In this document: in pieces, positions 54,810 through 64,000 of the stretch
Layout: the number at the start of each line of letters is the position of its first letter
Numbering within the stretch: position 1 is the first letter of the stretch
Translations under genes and position numbers: made by a program
The notes under the pieces: generated by a model
Database searches by the model: none
What the model saw: the letters and a program-made list of their open reading frames with translations, nothing else
What the model was told of the DNA's origin: nothing
Assembly (NCBI RefSeq): GCF_023630705.1
Contig: NZ_JALQEM010000018.1
Span: 62,001-126,000 of the forward strand
Source of the DNA: Caballeronia sp. GAFFF1
GTDB taxonomy: Bacteria; Pseudomonadota; Gammaproteobacteria; Burkholderiales; Burkholderiaceae
DNA: 64,000 nt
Reading direction: 5' to 3'

Positions 54810-55918
54810 CGCGCGCGCCCCTTTCTCGCGGCCAAGCGAGCGAGCCACAACCCGAGCAACGCGCACGGCACCACGATCCATGATGCGCCGCGCGGCAGCG
54901 TGGCCGAATCGGCGTGCCGCGCATAGAGCGTCTCGACGGCGACCACCACTGCAACGCCCCACGCAATCGCGCTCAGCACGCTCAAGGCGAAGGCACGCCT
55001 ATCACGCGTTACAAGGCCCGCGATGCCATCCGGCAGCGCGACGACCGCCCACATGAAGAAAAGCCCGAGGTACATCGGCCAGGCGGCGGACACGCTCGCG
55101 ACGCCTACGCTGAAAAACGTCAGCAGTACCGCGCCGATGACGGGACCGAAGAACGATGCCGTGCCGCCGATCACCGTTGCCACGAGCACGCCCGTCGAGC
55201 GCGCGAGCCCGACGCTTTCAGCCGACACGAGTTCGACACTGACGAGCGACAGCACGCCCGCGACGCCCGCGAAGAACGCCGACGTCACGAGCATCGTGAA
55301 GCGCACGCGGCGCGGCGCGAAGCCGATGGCTGCGGCGCGCGCCGGGTCGTCCCGCACGGCGTTGGCGAGCCGGCACATCGGCGTGCGGGTGAACGCGAAC
55401 ATCGCGAGTGTCGAGACGATGCACCAGCACGCGATCAGCGCATACGCCTGCCATAGCGGGCCGAACGTCCACGCGAAGAACGGCGGCCCGCTCGCGCGGT
55501 CGATGCTCACGCCGCCCTCGCCGCCGAACCAGCCGGGAATCAGCCACACGCTCGCCGCGACGAGCTCGCCGATGCCGAGCGTGATCATCGCGAATGCGGT
55601 GCCCGCGCGCTGCGTCGAGATCGCGCCGATGGGCCCGGCGGCCAGCGCGGCGGCACATCCACCGATGAGCGGCAACAGCGGCAAGGGCACGCGCAAGCCG
55701 TTGAAGACATGCGCGGCGGCGAACGCGCCGAGGCCCGCATATACCGCATGCCCGAACGACAGCAAGCCGGCTTCGCCGAGCAGCAGGTTGTACGAGAGCG
55801 CGAAGACGATCAACGTCGCCGTCTGCGCGAGATACGCGAGCAACCACGATTGATGGAAGAAAATCGGCGGCAGCGCGAGCGCGGCCATTAGCAGGACGAA
55901 CGGGACCGACCTATGCAT
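54806..55918 (-). CDS. Branched-chain-amino-acid-type ABC permease (LivM type)
   Basis: 370 residues with about ten hydrophobic segments. SYNLLLGEAGLLSFGHAVYAGLGAFAAA near 43-70 is the LivM hallmark, and the coupling helix region MCRLANAVRDDPARAAAIGFAPRRVRFTMLVTSAFFAGVAG lies near 180-220. The last 70 residues form extra membrane segments beyond the usual LivM length of about 320. It overlaps the LivH-type gene by eight bases. Confidence 0.92.
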   Translation of the reverse strand: MHRSVPFVLLMAALALPPIFFHQSWLLAYLAQTATLIVFALSYNLLLGEAGLLSFGHAVYAGLGAFAAAHVFNGLRVPLPLLPLIGGCAAALAAGPIGAISTQRAGTAFAMITLGIGELVAASVWLIPGWFGGEGGVSIDRASGPPFFAWTFGPLWQAYALIACWCIVSTLAMFAFTRTPMCRLANAVRDDPARAAAIGFAPRRVRFTMLVTSAFFAGVAGVLSLVSVELVSAESVGLARSTGVLVATVIGGTASFFGPVIGAVLLTFFSVGVASVSAAWPMYLGLFFMWAVVALPDGIAGLVTRDRRAFALSVLSAIAWGVAVVVAVETLYARHADSATLPRGASWIVVPCALLGLWLARLAARKGRAR

Positions 55919-56855
55919 CGCGCGTGCGCTCGCCCATGAATCCGTGCGGGCGCGCCGCGAGCATCGCCACGAGCAGCAGATACGGCAGCACCGGCGCGAG
56001 CTGCGCGAGCGTCAGCGCGCTCCATGCATCGGGCAACGTCATGTCGAACGATGCCGCGATACTGCCCGCCGATGCCGTCGAGCCGACCGCGAACGTCTGA
56101 GCGCAGCCGATCAACAGCGACGCGACGAGCGCGCCCGACAGCGAGCCGATGCCGCCTATCACCACGACGACGAACACGATGGGCCCGACCGCATCGGCCA
56201 TTGCGGGTTCGATGACGGCAAGCGGCGCGCCGATCACGCCGGCGAGCGCGGCAAGCGCGGTGCCGACCGCGAAGACCGTCGTGAAAACGCGCGGCACGTC
56301 GTGGCCGAGCGTCTCGACGGTTGCCGGATGCGTCAGCGCGGCGCGCACGACCAGGCCCGTGCGCGATGTGCGAAGCACGATGGCGAGCAAGCCGAGCATG
56401 GCGATGGAAAGCGTCATCATGAACACGCGATAGCGCGGAAAGGCCGCGCCGTACAGCGTGAAGAGCGGGCCGTCGAGCGCGTGAGGGATCGTCGCGGGCA
56501 AGGGACCGAGGCCCCAGACGAGCTTGACGCCCTCGCCGATCACCATGGCCGCGCCGAATGTCAGCAGCAGTTCCGCAAGCGCGCCGCGCGCATGCACGCG
56601 TCGCAGAAGATATCGCTCGAACAGCGCGCCGAGCGAACCGACAACGAGCGGCGCAACGACGAGCGCGACCCAGAATCCAGCGTGAACGGCAAGCGCTTGA
56701 CCGACATACGCGCCCAGCATGTAGAAGCTCGCGTGCGCGAAGTTGAGGACGCCGAGCATCGAAAAGATCAGCGTGAGACCGGCCGACAGCATGAAAAGCA
56801 GCAGCCCGACACTCACGCCGTTCAGCAGGCTGACAGTGAACCACTGAAGCGACAC
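55911..56855 (-). CDS. Branched-chain-amino-acid-type ABC permease (LivH type)
   Basis: 314 residues with about eight hydrophobic segments. Typical LivH features: LLNGVSVGLLLFMLSAGLTLIFSMLGVLNFAHASFYMLGAYVG at 8-50, with the conserved NFAHA, and the GGIGSLSGALVASLLIGCAQTF coupling region near 223-245. First gene of the four-gene transporter; no periplasmic binding protein precedes it. The thioesterase gene lies seven bases upstream on the same strand, so all may be one operon. Confidence 0.92.
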   Translation of the reverse strand: MSLQWFTVSLLNGVSVGLLLFMLSAGLTLIFSMLGVLNFAHASFYMLGAYVGQALAVHAGFWVALVVAPLVVGSLGALFERYLLRRVHARGALAELLLTFGAAMVIGEGVKLVWGLGPLPATIPHALDGPLFTLYGAAFPRYRVFMMTLSIAMLGLLAIVLRTSRTGLVVRAALTHPATVETLGHDVPRVFTTVFAVGTALAALAGVIGAPLAVIEPAMADAVGPIVFVVVVIGGIGSLSGALVASLLIGCAQTFAVGSTASAGSIAASFDMTLPDAWSALTLAQLAPVLPYLLLVAMLAARPHGFMGERTRDA

Positions 56856-56862
56856 GACACCC

Positions 56863-57300
56863 TCAGGCGTTGACGAGCGGCTTCAACGCATCGACGAGGG
56901 GCGCGGGCAACGGCACCGGCCTGCGCGTCACGCGATCCACGTACACATGCACGAAATGCCCTTGCGCGGCCGCCTCGTCCGAGCCTTCCGCGAAGATGCC
57001 GACTTCATAGCGCACGCTCGACGTGCCGAGCCGTTCCACGCGCAAGCCCGCGTCGATGCGTTGCGGAAACATCAGCGGCGCGAAGTAATTGCAGCGCGTC
57101 TCGACGACGAGCCCGATCGTCTCGCCTTCGGTGAAATCGAGCACGCCCTGGCGCAATAGATACTCGTTCACCACCGTATCGAAGTAGCTGTAATAGACGA
57201 CGTTATTGACGTGCCCATACACGTCGTTGTCCGACCAGCGCGTGCTGATCGCGAGAAAGTGCGGGTAATCCGCTCGCGTGGTTGGAACCGGCTTGGTCAT
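56863..57300 (-). CDS. Acyl-CoA thioesterase, 4HBT hotdog family
   Basis: 145 residues. Hotdog fold with the 4-hydroxybenzoyl-CoA-type motif RWSDNDVYGHVNNVVYYSYFDTVVNEYL near 21-48; the Asp of SDNDVYGHVNN is the likely catalytic residue. It hydrolyses acyl- or aroyl-CoA. It is three bases after the iron alcohol dehydrogenase gene and seven before the LivH gene, so may act on a CoA ester formed from the transported compound (inference). Confidence 0.93.
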   Translation of the reverse strand: MTKPVPTTRADYPHFLAISTRWSDNDVYGHVNNVVYYSYFDTVVNEYLLRQGVLDFTEGETIGLVVETRCNYFAPLMFPQRIDAGLRVERLGTSSVRYEVGIFAEGSDEAAAQGHFVHVYVDRVTRRPVPLPAPLVDALKPLVNA

Positions 57301-57303
57301 GGT

Positions 57304-58452
57304 TCAGAGCGATTCCATCAGCATGCGACGATAGTCGTCGGCGCTCGCCTCGCGCGGGTTCGTCTTGTGGCAATGGTCCGCGAGCGCGCCTTGCACCACC
57401 TTGTCGAACATGCTTTCGTCCACGCCCATTTGCGAGAGACGCGTCGGCAAGCCGAGGCGTTCGGTCATGTCGTGAAGCGCCTGCGCGACATCCGCGTTAT
57501 CCGCGAGGTTCATCACGCGGCGCATGCGCTCGAAACGGCGCTCGGCGACGACGGTCGGCGCGCTTTCATTGAAGCGCAGCACGGCGGGCAGAACGACGGC
57601 GTTCAGCGTGCCGTGATGCAGCGACGTGCGTCCGTTCACCGCGAGGCCGCCCAGCGGATGCGACAGCGAATGCACGCAGCCGAGTCCCTTTTGAAACGCC
57701 ATCGCGCCTTGCATTGACGCCGACATCATGTTGAGGCGCGCGTCGCGGTCCTGACCGTCGCGCGTGGCTCGCTCGATGTTCGCCCACGCGCGTTCGAGCC
57801 CGTCGAGCGCGATGCCGTCCGCGGGCGGATTGAACGCCGGCGCGAGGAACGTTTCGATGCAATGCGCGATCGCGTCCATGCCGGTCGCGGCGGTGAGGCC
57901 GGGCGGCAGGCCGAGCGTGAGCGAAGGATCGCAGATGGCGGATTTCGGCAGCAGGTGCCACGAATGGAAGCCGAGCTTGCGACCGTCGTTCAGGATGATG
58001 ATCGCGCCGCGCGCCACTTCGCTGCCGGTGCCGGACGTGGTCGGCACCGCGATGAGCGGCGCGGCGCGCTCCGTGATCTTGCCGCTGCCGCCTTCGATGG
58101 TCGCGTAGTGCGTGAGCGGCTCGTCATGCGTGGCGGCAATCGCGACACCCTTCGCGAGATCGATCGACGAGCCGCCGCCGACCGCGATCAAGCCGTCGCA
58201 GCCTTCGCGCTTGTACTGCGCGGCCGCTTGCATGACCATCGCTTCGGTCGGGTTGGATGGCGTGTCGTCGAATACGGGCAGCGCGCCGAGCTTCGCGCTT
58301 TCGATCACGCGCGCGGACAGGCCCGCCGCCGCGACGCCCTTGTCGGTGATGACGAGCGGCCGTTTCATGCCGATGCGCGCGCATTCGCTTTGCAGCATGT
58401 CGAGCGAGTCGTAGCCGAGATGGATATGCGTCAGATAGAAGATGAAGGCCAT
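57304..58452 (-). CDS. Iron-containing alcohol dehydrogenase
   Basis: 382 residues from MAFIFYLTHIHLGYDSLDML; in-frame starts 15 and 24 codons earlier add Ala/Pro-rich sequence. Group III dehydrogenase: the NAD-binding GGGSSIDLAKGVAI near 95 and PTTSGTGSEVARGAII near 140. Metal ligands lie in GMDAIAHCIETFL near 195 (Asp, His) and GCVHSLSHPLGGLAVNGRTSLHHG near 263-280 (His). The substrate is not defined; maleylacetate reductases are close relatives but the alcohol dehydrogenase type is favoured. It is the upstream gene of the thioesterase-liv unit. Confidence 0.9.
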   Translation of the reverse strand: MAFIFYLTHIHLGYDSLDMLQSECARIGMKRPLVITDKGVAAAGLSARVIESAKLGALPVFDDTPSNPTEAMVMQAAAQYKREGCDGLIAVGGGSSIDLAKGVAIAATHDEPLTHYATIEGGSGKITERAAPLIAVPTTSGTGSEVARGAIIILNDGRKLGFHSWHLLPKSAICDPSLTLGLPPGLTAATGMDAIAHCIETFLAPAFNPPADGIALDGLERAWANIERATRDGQDRDARLNMMSASMQGAMAFQKGLGCVHSLSHPLGGLAVNGRTSLHHGTLNAVVLPAVLRFNESAPTVVAERRFERMRRVMNLADNADVAQALHDMTERLGLPTRLSQMGVDESMFDKVVQGALADHCHKTNPREASADDYRRMLMESL

Positions 58453-58557
58453 GGCGGGCGGTGGCGTCGGTGAGGTCGCGTGAATGAGTGCGGCCATGTT
58501 GGAGCCGCGCGGCGAACGTGTCAATCGGGGTCCGCCGCGCGCGCAGGCACGCGGGAA

Positions 58558-59628
58558 TCAGCGCGCCGTGCTAAGGGCGCGCACTTCGTCGGTGAAACGC
58601 TCGACGGTTTCCTGCTTCGTGTCCCATGCGCACATCAACCGGCAGCCACCCGAGCCGATGAACTGATAGAAGCGCCAGCCCTTCGCCCGCAGCGCCGCGG
58701 AAACATGCGCGGGCAGTTCCGCGAACACCGCGTTCGCCTCGGGCTTGAACAGCACGTTCACGCCGGGAATGTCCGCGAGGCGTTCGGCCATGAGTTGCGC
58801 CATGGCGTTCGAATGGCGGGCGTTGCGCAGCCACACGTCGTCATCGAGCAGGCCCAGCCACGGCGCCGAGATGAAGCGCATCTTCGATGCGAGCTGCCCG
58901 GCCTGCTTCAGGCGGTATGCGAAGTCCGTGGCGAGCGCCTTGTCGAAGAACACGACCGCCTCGCCGACCGGCAGACCGTTCTTCGTGCCGCCGAAGCACA
59001 GCACGTCGACGCCCGCGCGCCACGTGATCTCGGACGGATGCACGTTCAGCGTCGCGACGGCATTTGCAAAACGCGCGCCGTCCATATGCACCTTCAGATG
59101 CCGGCGCTTCGCGATAGCGGCGATCGCGCGCACTTCCTCGACGGTATAGACGGTGCCCACTTCCGTCGCCTGCGTGAGCGCGACCACCTTCGGCTTCGGA
59201 TAATGAATGTCGGCGCGCTTCGTCACGAGTTCCTCGATGGCATCGGGCGTGAGCTTGCCGTTTTCGCCCTTCGCCGTGAGCAGCTTCGAGCCGCCGGAGA
59301 AGAACTCCGGACCGCCGCATTCGTCGGTTTCGATATGCGCGAGTTCGTGGCAAATGACCGAGTGATACGACTGGCACAGCGAAGCCAAAGCGAGCGAATT
59401 GGCGGCCGTGCCGTTGAAGACGAAGAAGACTTCGCAATCGGTCTGGAACAGTTCGCGGATGCGGTCGCACACGCGCGCGGTCCACGAATCGTCGCCATAC
59501 GCGGGCTCGTGGCCGCTGGTGTTGGCCTCGACGAGCGCGGCGAGCGCCTCGGGGCAGATGCCGGCGTAGTTGTCGGAGGCGAAATGCTGGGTGAGTGGCG
59601 TGGGCGCTGTCATGGGAATCGCTGTCAT
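58558..59628 (-). CDS. ltaE: Low-specificity L-threonine aldolase
   Basis: 356 residues, PLP-dependent fold type I. It cleaves L-threonine or allo-threonine to glycine and acetaldehyde. Motifs: FASDNYAGICPEALAAL near 15, YGDDSWTARVCDRIRELF, the PLP-binding Lys in CFGGTKNGLPVGEAVVFFD near 207, and HMDGARFANAVA near 178. In-frame ATGs at 59628 and 59613 are both possible; neither has a clear ribosome site. It is separate from the alcohol dehydrogenase gene by 105 bp. Confidence 0.92.
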   Translation of the reverse strand: MTAIPMTAPTPLTQHFASDNYAGICPEALAALVEANTSGHEPAYGDDSWTARVCDRIRELFQTDCEVFFVFNGTAANSLALASLCQSYHSVICHELAHIETDECGGPEFFSGGSKLLTAKGENGKLTPDAIEELVTKRADIHYPKPKVVALTQATEVGTVYTVEEVRAIAAIAKRRHLKVHMDGARFANAVATLNVHPSEITWRAGVDVLCFGGTKNGLPVGEAVVFFDKALATDFAYRLKQAGQLASKMRFISAPWLGLLDDDVWLRNARHSNAMAQLMAERLADIPGVNVLFKPEANAVFAELPAHVSAALRAKGWRFYQFIGSGGCRLMCAWDTKQETVERFTDEVRALSTAR

Positions 59629-59813
59629 GGCTCGGGGCAGCGCGCGGAAGATATTCGTCCGCACGCGATGCCGGCCATTTTAGCGGTTCGGTCGCGCGGG
59701 CGCGGTCACGCGATGCCGCTCTGCGCGCGCCCGGCGAACGCGAGCGGCAAGTGGGCGGCAAGTGGGCGGCGAGTGGGCGGCAAGCGGGCCGCCAGCCGCC
59801 CGCGTGCTACGGC

Positions 59814-60050
59814 TTACTTGCCGCTCGGCGCGCTTGCTGCCGCTGCCTGTTGAGCCTTCTTGTCTTTCTTGTTGGCTTCGTGATGGCCGATCGCGCAGCC
59901 GCCGACCGCGCCCGCCGTGCCATGCTTGCCCGCCACGTGCCCCGCGACGCCGCCGACGGCCGCGCCTTCCATACAGCCCTTCGCCTGCGCCGCTCCCGCC
60001 GAAGCGATCATCGCGGTGGCGAGCAAAACGGATGCGAATGTGCGATTCAT
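59814..60050 (-). CDS. Small exported glycine-rich protein
   Basis: 78 residues. A signal peptide (MNRTFASVLLATAMIASAGAAQA, cleavage near 23) is followed by a short glycine-zipper-like stretch (GAAVGGVAGHVAGKHGTAGAVGGC) and a Lys/Ala-rich tail. Two Cys (KGCME and GGCAIG) remain in the mature part. Glycine-zipper proteins of this type often associate with the outer membrane, but no function is known. AGGGAGATGAACC lies just ahead of the ATG. Confidence 0.85.
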   Translation of the reverse strand: MNRTFASVLLATAMIASAGAAQAKGCMEGAAVGGVAGHVAGKHGTAGAVGGCAIGHHEANKKDKKAQQAAAASAPSGK

Positions 60051-60127
60051 GGTTCATCTCCCTTTGTGGTTAGAGAAACCGGCGTTGCACGCGCTATGCC
60101 TGACAGCCTGTAATCATGAAACGAGAA

Positions 60128-60158
60128 CGGCCCGATCAGCATTTCGCCGATCGGGCCG
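60128..60158 (-). terminator. Terminator after alaS
   Basis: Minus-strand stem CGGCCCGATC / GATCGGGCCG (10 bp, 11-nt loop) followed by TTCTCGTTT, about 60 bp after the alaS stop. The upstream arm is one of the 10-bp repeat units described next. Confidence 0.7.
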
Positions 60159-60200
60159 CTTTGGACCGCTTTGGACCGCTTCGGACCGCTTCGGACCGCT
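60151..60200 (+). repeat. Five 10-bp repeats next to the alaS terminator
   Basis: TCGGGCCGCT, TTGGACCGCT twice and TCGGACCGCT twice stand head to tail between the terminator and alaS. The first unit supplies one arm of the terminator stem. Confidence 0.9.
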
Positions 60201-60217
60201 TTGCGTGAAGCGCGCGT

Positions 60218-62842
60218 TTAGAGCTGTTGCTGCACCCAGCCCGTGACGCCCGCGAGCGCGGCCGGGAGCTTGGCCGGCTCCGTGCCACCCGCCTGCGCCA
60301 TGTCGGGACGTCCGCCGCCCTTGCCGCCCACTTGCTGCGCGACGAAGTTGACGAGCTCGCCTGCCTTCACTTTCTTCGATGCATCCGGCGTCACGCCCGC
60401 GATCAGGCTCACCTTGCCGCCGTCGACCGATGCGAGCACGATCGCCGCGCTCTTCAGCTTGTCCTTCAGCTTGTCGACGGTTTCGCGCAGCGTCTTCACG
60501 TCCGCGCCTTCGAGTTCGGCGGCGAGCACCTGAACGCCGGAGACGTCCACCGCCTGCGAGACGAGTTCATCGCCCTGGCTCGACGCGAGCTTAGACTTCA
60601 GCGCGGCCAGTTCCTTTTCGAGCGACTTCACGTGCTCCTGAACCTGTCCGATGCGCTGCGTCAGTTCCGAGGGCTGCGCCTTCAACACGCTCGCCGCCGC
60701 GTTGATGCGCGCGTCGAGATCCTGCACATAACGCACTGCGTTGTCGCCGGTGATGGCCTCGACGCGGCGAATGCCCGCTGCCACGCCGCCTTCCATCACG
60801 ATCTTGAAGAAGCCGATGTCGCCCGTGCGCTGCACGTGCGTGCCGCCGCAGAGCTCGCGCGAGAAGCCGAGATCGAGCACGCGCACCGTGTCGCCGTATT
60901 TCTCGCCGAAGAGGGCCATTGCGCCGCCCTTCACCGCTTCGTCGTACGGCATGACGCGCACGACGCCCGGCGCGTTCGCCAGAATCTCCGCGTTCACGAT
61001 CTCTTCGACGCGGCGGATCTGCTCGTCCGTCATCGGCGCGTTATGCGCGAAGTCAAAGCGCGTCTTGTCGGCATCGACGAGCGAGCCTTTCTGCTGCACG
61101 TGGCCGCCGAGCACTTCGCGCAGCGCCTTGTGCATCAGGTGCGTGGCCGAGTGATTGCGAGCGGTGCGCGCGCGGCGGACGACGTCGATCTGCGCCTTTA
61201 CCACGTCGCCGACCTTGAGTGTGCCCTGCGCGACCGTGCCGTGATGACCGACGACATCGGCCTGCACTTTCAGCGTGTCGGCCACTTCGAAGCGCGTCGA
61301 CGCGTTGACGAGCACGCCCTGGTCGCCGACCTGACCGCCCGATTCCGCGTAGAACGGCGTGTGGTCCAGCACGACGACCGCCTGTTGTCCCGCTTCAGCC
61401 TGCTGAACCGACGCGCCTTCCACATACAGCGCGACGATCTTCGCGTCGTCGAAAATCTCCTTGTCGTAGCCGTGGAACGTGGTCTTCGCGCCCGAGTATT
61501 CGAGGCCCTGCGCGAGCTTGAACTTGCCGGCCGCGCGCGCCTGATCGCGCTGGCGGGCCATGGCGTCGTCGAAAGCCGGTTCGTCGACCGTCACGCCGCG
61601 CTCGCGGCACACGTCCGCCGTCAGGTCCAGCGGGAAACCGTAGGTGTCGTGCAGCTTGAACGCGAGTTCGCCGTCCAGTTGCTTGACGCCCTTCTTGTCC
61701 AGCTCGGCGAGCTCGCCTTCGAGAATCGACATGCCATGCTCGATGGTCTCGAAGAAACGCTCTTCTTCCTGACGCAGCACGTCGGTCACGCGCTGCTGCG
61801 CGTCTTTAAGTTCCGGATACGCCGCGCCCATTTCCGCGACGAGATCGGCCACGAGCTTGTGGAAGAACGCGCTCTTCTTGCCGAGCTTGTAGCCATGGCG
61901 GATCGCGCGGCGCACGATACGGCGCAGCACGTAACCGCGGCCTTCGTTGCCGGGAATCACGCCGTCGACGATCAGGAACGAGCACGCGCGGATGTGGTCC
62001 GCGATCACCTTCAGCGAGTTGTTTTCCAGATCGGCCGTGTTCGTTTCGCGGCCGGCGGCCTTGATGAGCGTCTGGAACAGGTCGATTTCGTAGTTGCTAT
62101 GCACGTGCTGAAGCACGGCGGCAAGACGTTCGAGCCCCATGCCGGTATCCACGCATTGCTTGGGCAGCGGTGTCATGTTGCCCTGCGCGTCGCGGTTGAA
62201 CTGCATGAACACGAGATTCCAGATCTCGATGAAGCGGTCGCCGTCTTCTTCAGGGGACCCCGGCGGGCCGCCCCAGATTTCCGGGCCGTGGTCGTAGAAC
62301 ACTTCGGAGCACGGACCGCACGGGCCGGTATCGGCCATCTGCCAGAAGTTGTCCGATGCGTAGCGCGCGCCCTTGTTGTCGCCGATGCGGATGATGCGCT
62401 CCGTCGGCACGCCGATTTCCTTCGCCCAGATGTCGTAGGCTTCGTCGTCTTCCTGATAGACGGTGACGGTGAGCTTGTCCGCAGGCAGCATGTAGACCTT
62501 CGTCAGCAGCTCCCAGCAATAGTGGATGGCGTCGCGCTTGAAGTAGTCGCCGAACGAGAAGTTGCCGAGCATCTCGAAGAACGTGTGATGCCGCGCGGTA
62601 TAGCCGACGTTTTCCAGATCGTTATGCTTGCCGCCCGCGCGCACGCTGCGCTGCGCGGTGGTCGCGCGCGTGTACGGCCGCGATTCGGCGCCCAGGAACA
62701 CGTCCTTGAACTGGACCATGCCCGAGTTCGTGAAAAGCAGCGTCGGGTCGTTGCCGGGCACGAGGCTCGACGAGCGGACGATCGTGTGGCCCTTCGATTC
62801 GAAGAACTTCAGGAATTTCTCGCGTATTTCGGCGGCTTTCAT
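60218..62842 (-). CDS. alaS: Alanyl-tRNA synthetase
   Basis: 874 residues, class II synthetase for tRNA(Ala) with a second-half editing domain. Motifs: [20 protein letters not shown] near 100, the ATP-site region [16 protein letters not shown] near 175, editing-site HxxxH in [17 protein letters not shown] near 565, CxxxH in [18 protein letters not shown] near 665 and the C-Ala domain ending [45 protein letters not shown] is the family start; an upstream in-frame ATG adds 52 unrelated residues. Confidence 0.97.
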   Translation of the reverse strand: MKAAEIREKFLKFFESKGHTIVRSSSLVPGNDPTLLFTNSGMVQFKDVFLGAESRPYTRATTAQRSVRAGGKHNDLENVGYTARHHTFFEMLGNFSFGDYFKRDAIHYCWELLTKVYMLPADKLTVTVYQEDDEAYDIWAKEIGVPTERIIRIGDNKGARYASDNFWQMADTGPCGPCSEVFYDHGPEIWGGPPGSPEEDGDRFIEIWNLVFMQFNRDAQGNMTPLPKQCVDTGMGLERLAAVLQHVHSNYEIDLFQTLIKAAGRETNTADLENNSLKVIADHIRACSFLIVDGVIPGNEGRGYVLRRIVRRAIRHGYKLGKKSAFFHKLVADLVAEMGAAYPELKDAQQRVTDVLRQEEERFFETIEHGMSILEGELAELDKKGVKQLDGELAFKLHDTYGFPLDLTADVCRERGVTVDEPAFDDAMARQRDQARAAGKFKLAQGLEYSGAKTTFHGYDKEIFDDAKIVALYVEGASVQQAEAGQQAVVVLDHTPFYAESGGQVGDQGVLVNASTRFEVADTLKVQADVVGHHGTVAQGTLKVGDVVKAQIDVVRRARTARNHSATHLMHKALREVLGGHVQQKGSLVDADKTRFDFAHNAPMTDEQIRRVEEIVNAEILANAPGVVRVMPYDEAVKGGAMALFGEKYGDTVRVLDLGFSRELCGGTHVQRTGDIGFFKIVMEGGVAAGIRRVEAITGDNAVRYVQDLDARINAAASVLKAQPSELTQRIGQVQEHVKSLEKELAALKSKLASSQGDELVSQAVDVSGVQVLAAELEGADVKTLRETVDKLKDKLKSAAIVLASVDGGKVSLIAGVTPDASKKVKAGELVNFVAQQVGGKGGGRPDMAQAGGTEPAKLPAALAGVTGWVQQQL

Positions 62843-63113
62843 GGCGTACGGGGCGCGTCTGCGTTCTCTGATGCGGTTTTTGGTATTGCCCGGCACGGCC
62901 TTGCGACAAGGACTTTCGGCCAGGCAGAGGTAATCTTTGATTATACGGGATTCGCCGCGCGGCCCCGCCCGATAACGGCCTGAAGGAAACGTCCTCAAAA
63001 GTCGTTACGCGCGGTTCGCGTCCGCCCTGCTTTCGCGTCGGCGCGGTTTCGTGCGACAGTCGCGTGAAAGGCAGCCGATCCACCGAACCACATTCAAGCG
63101 AGCGATATATCGA

Positions 63114-64000
63114 ATGGGAGCACTGAGCCATATCCGCGTACTGGATCTCACCCGCGTGCTGGCGGGACCGTGGTGCGCGCAGACCCTGGCCGATCTCGGC
63201 GCGGACGTCATCAAGATCGAGCGGCCCGACACCGGCGACGACACGCGCCACTGGGGCCCGCCGTATCTGAAAACGCCGGACGGCGAGGACACGCGCGAGG
63301 CGGCCTACTATCTGGCGGCGAACCGCAACAAGCGCTCGGTGACGGTGGATATCGCGACGGAAGAAGGCCAGCGCATCGTGCGCGAACTCGCGGCGCAAAG
63401 CGATGTGGTGCTGGAGAACTACAAGGTCGGCCAGTTGAAGAAGTACGGGCTCGACTATGAATCGCTGAAGCAGGTGAAGCCGGACATCGTCTATTGCTCG
63501 GTGACGGGCTTCGGGCAGACCGGTCCGTATGCGCAGCGCGCGGGCTACGACTTCATCATTCAGGGCATCGGCGGCTTCATGAGCATCACCGGCGAGCGCG
63601 ACGGCCAGCCGGGCGGCGGCCCGCAGAAGGCCGGCGTCGCGATTGCGGACCTGATGACCGGCATGTACGCGACCGTCGGCGTGCTGGCGGCCCTGAGTCA
63701 TCGCGACCGGACCGGTGAAGGCCAGTACATCGACATGGCGCTGCTCGACGTGCAGGTTGCAATGCTCGCCAACATGAACACGAACTTCCTCGCGAGCGGC
63801 AAGCCGCCGGTGCGCTGGGGCAACGCGCACCCGAACATCGTGCCGTATCAGACCTTCCAGACGAGCGATGGCTGGATCATCGTCGCGGTCGGCAACGACG
63901 GACAGTTCCGCAAGTTCGTCGAAGCGGGCGGACGCGCCGAGCTGGCCGACGATCCGCGCTTCGCGACGAACCCGTCACGCGTGCGCAATCGTGATCTGCT
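63114..64000 (+). CDS. Family III CoA transferase (CaiB/BaiF type), N-terminal part
   Basis: The frame runs from ATG 63114 to the window edge (295 codons), so the C-terminus is missing. MGALSHIRVLDLTRVLAGPWCAQTLADLGADVIKIE is the classic CaiB/BaiF opening, followed by YYLAANRNKRSVTVDI, GQTGPYAQRAGYDF, the catalytic-type Asp in AGVAIADLMTGMYA near 175 and GEGQYIDMALLDVQ. These enzymes move CoA between carboxylic acids; the substrate is unknown. No clear ribosome site precedes the ATG. It is divergent from alaS. Confidence 0.93.
   Translation, partial: MGALSHIRVLDLTRVLAGPWCAQTLADLGADVIKIERPDTGDDTRHWGPPYLKTPDGEDTREAAYYLAANRNKRSVTVDIATEEGQRIVRELAAQSDVVLENYKVGQLKKYGLDYESLKQVKPDIVYCSVTGFGQTGPYAQRAGYDFIIQGIGGFMSITGERDGQPGGGPQKAGVAIADLMTGMYATVGVLAALSHRDRTGEGQYIDMALLDVQVAMLANMNTNFLASGKPPVRWGNAHPNIVPYQTFQTSDGWIIVAVGNDGQFRKFVEAGGRAELADDPRFATNPSRVRNRDL

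Noticed and set aside
53377-56855. Assigning the liv-type transporter to leucine, isoleucine and valine
   Set aside because: No binding protein is present and the neighbours (thioesterase, alcohol dehydrogenase) do not point to amino acids; this family also moves amides, urea and aromatic acids.

Overview
The window is a chromosomal segment of a GC-rich betaproteobacterium of the Burkholderiaceae, most likely Caballeronia or Paraburkholderia. The grounds are protein similarity as I recall it, the ilv operon running into psd, the sigma factor-DUF3619-DUF3106-RDD run, and a proteobacterial iol cluster with an IolC-DUF2090 fusion. No ribosomal RNA, tRNA, prophage, insertion sequence or CRISPR array was seen. 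Nearly all of the sequence is well-packed genes of ordinary chromosomal character.

Layout. 1-3600 (minus): ilvB-ilvN-ilvC, then the first codons of psd. 3970-6276 (plus): an ECF-type sigma factor unit. 6320-8955 (plus): a PHO-box-like site, a PlcP/LpxH-like metallophosphoesterase, a GT4 glycosyltransferase and a diacylglycerol kinase, which together look like a phosphate-starvation lipid-remodelling module. 9117-11198 (plus): a TetR regulator, a LOG-family protein and an SDR. 11213-16317 (minus): a tightly packed operon of DUF4126, an FtsX-type permease, truncated haemoglobin, AlaX and DUF924. 16591-16978 (minus): an SMR transporter behind two ACGR-loop hairpins, i.e. a guanidine-II riboswitch. 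17137-19632 (plus): cyanide-insensitive-type bd oxidase. 19648-26067: a membrane protein, a peroxiredoxin and three signalling proteins (EAL-HDOD, PAS-GGDEF-EAL, HDOD-GAF). 26068-27040: a repeat-rich convergent gap with a pair of 233-bp inverted repeats. 27041-32348: chemoreceptor, MFS transporter and prpE.

32590-33373 (minus): two unrecognised overlapping genes behind a perfect Fur-box palindrome. 33501-33743: a 27-copy, 9-bp tandem array in three ordered variant blocks. 33985-41433: mtnN, uvrD, valS, galU, tusA-like. 41482-53375: an inositol catabolism regulon. A regulator and two Gfo/Idh dehydrogenases run leftward, and a sugar ABC transporter plus iolC-iolD-iolE-iolB run rightward. A GGAA-N6-TTCC palindrome lies in the divergent promoter region. 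53377-58452 (minus): a branched-chain-amino-acid-type ABC transporter without a binding protein, then a thioesterase and an iron alcohol dehydrogenase. 58558-62842 (minus): threonine aldolase, a small glycine-rich exported protein and alaS. 63114-64000: the start of a family III CoA transferase, cut by the window edge.

The most interesting points are the PHO-box/PlcP-glycosyltransferase-DagK module, the Fur-controlled unknown gene pair, the guanidine-II riboswitch, the inositol regulon wiring and the block-structured tandem array. All functional statements come from reading motifs and context; no database search was possible.
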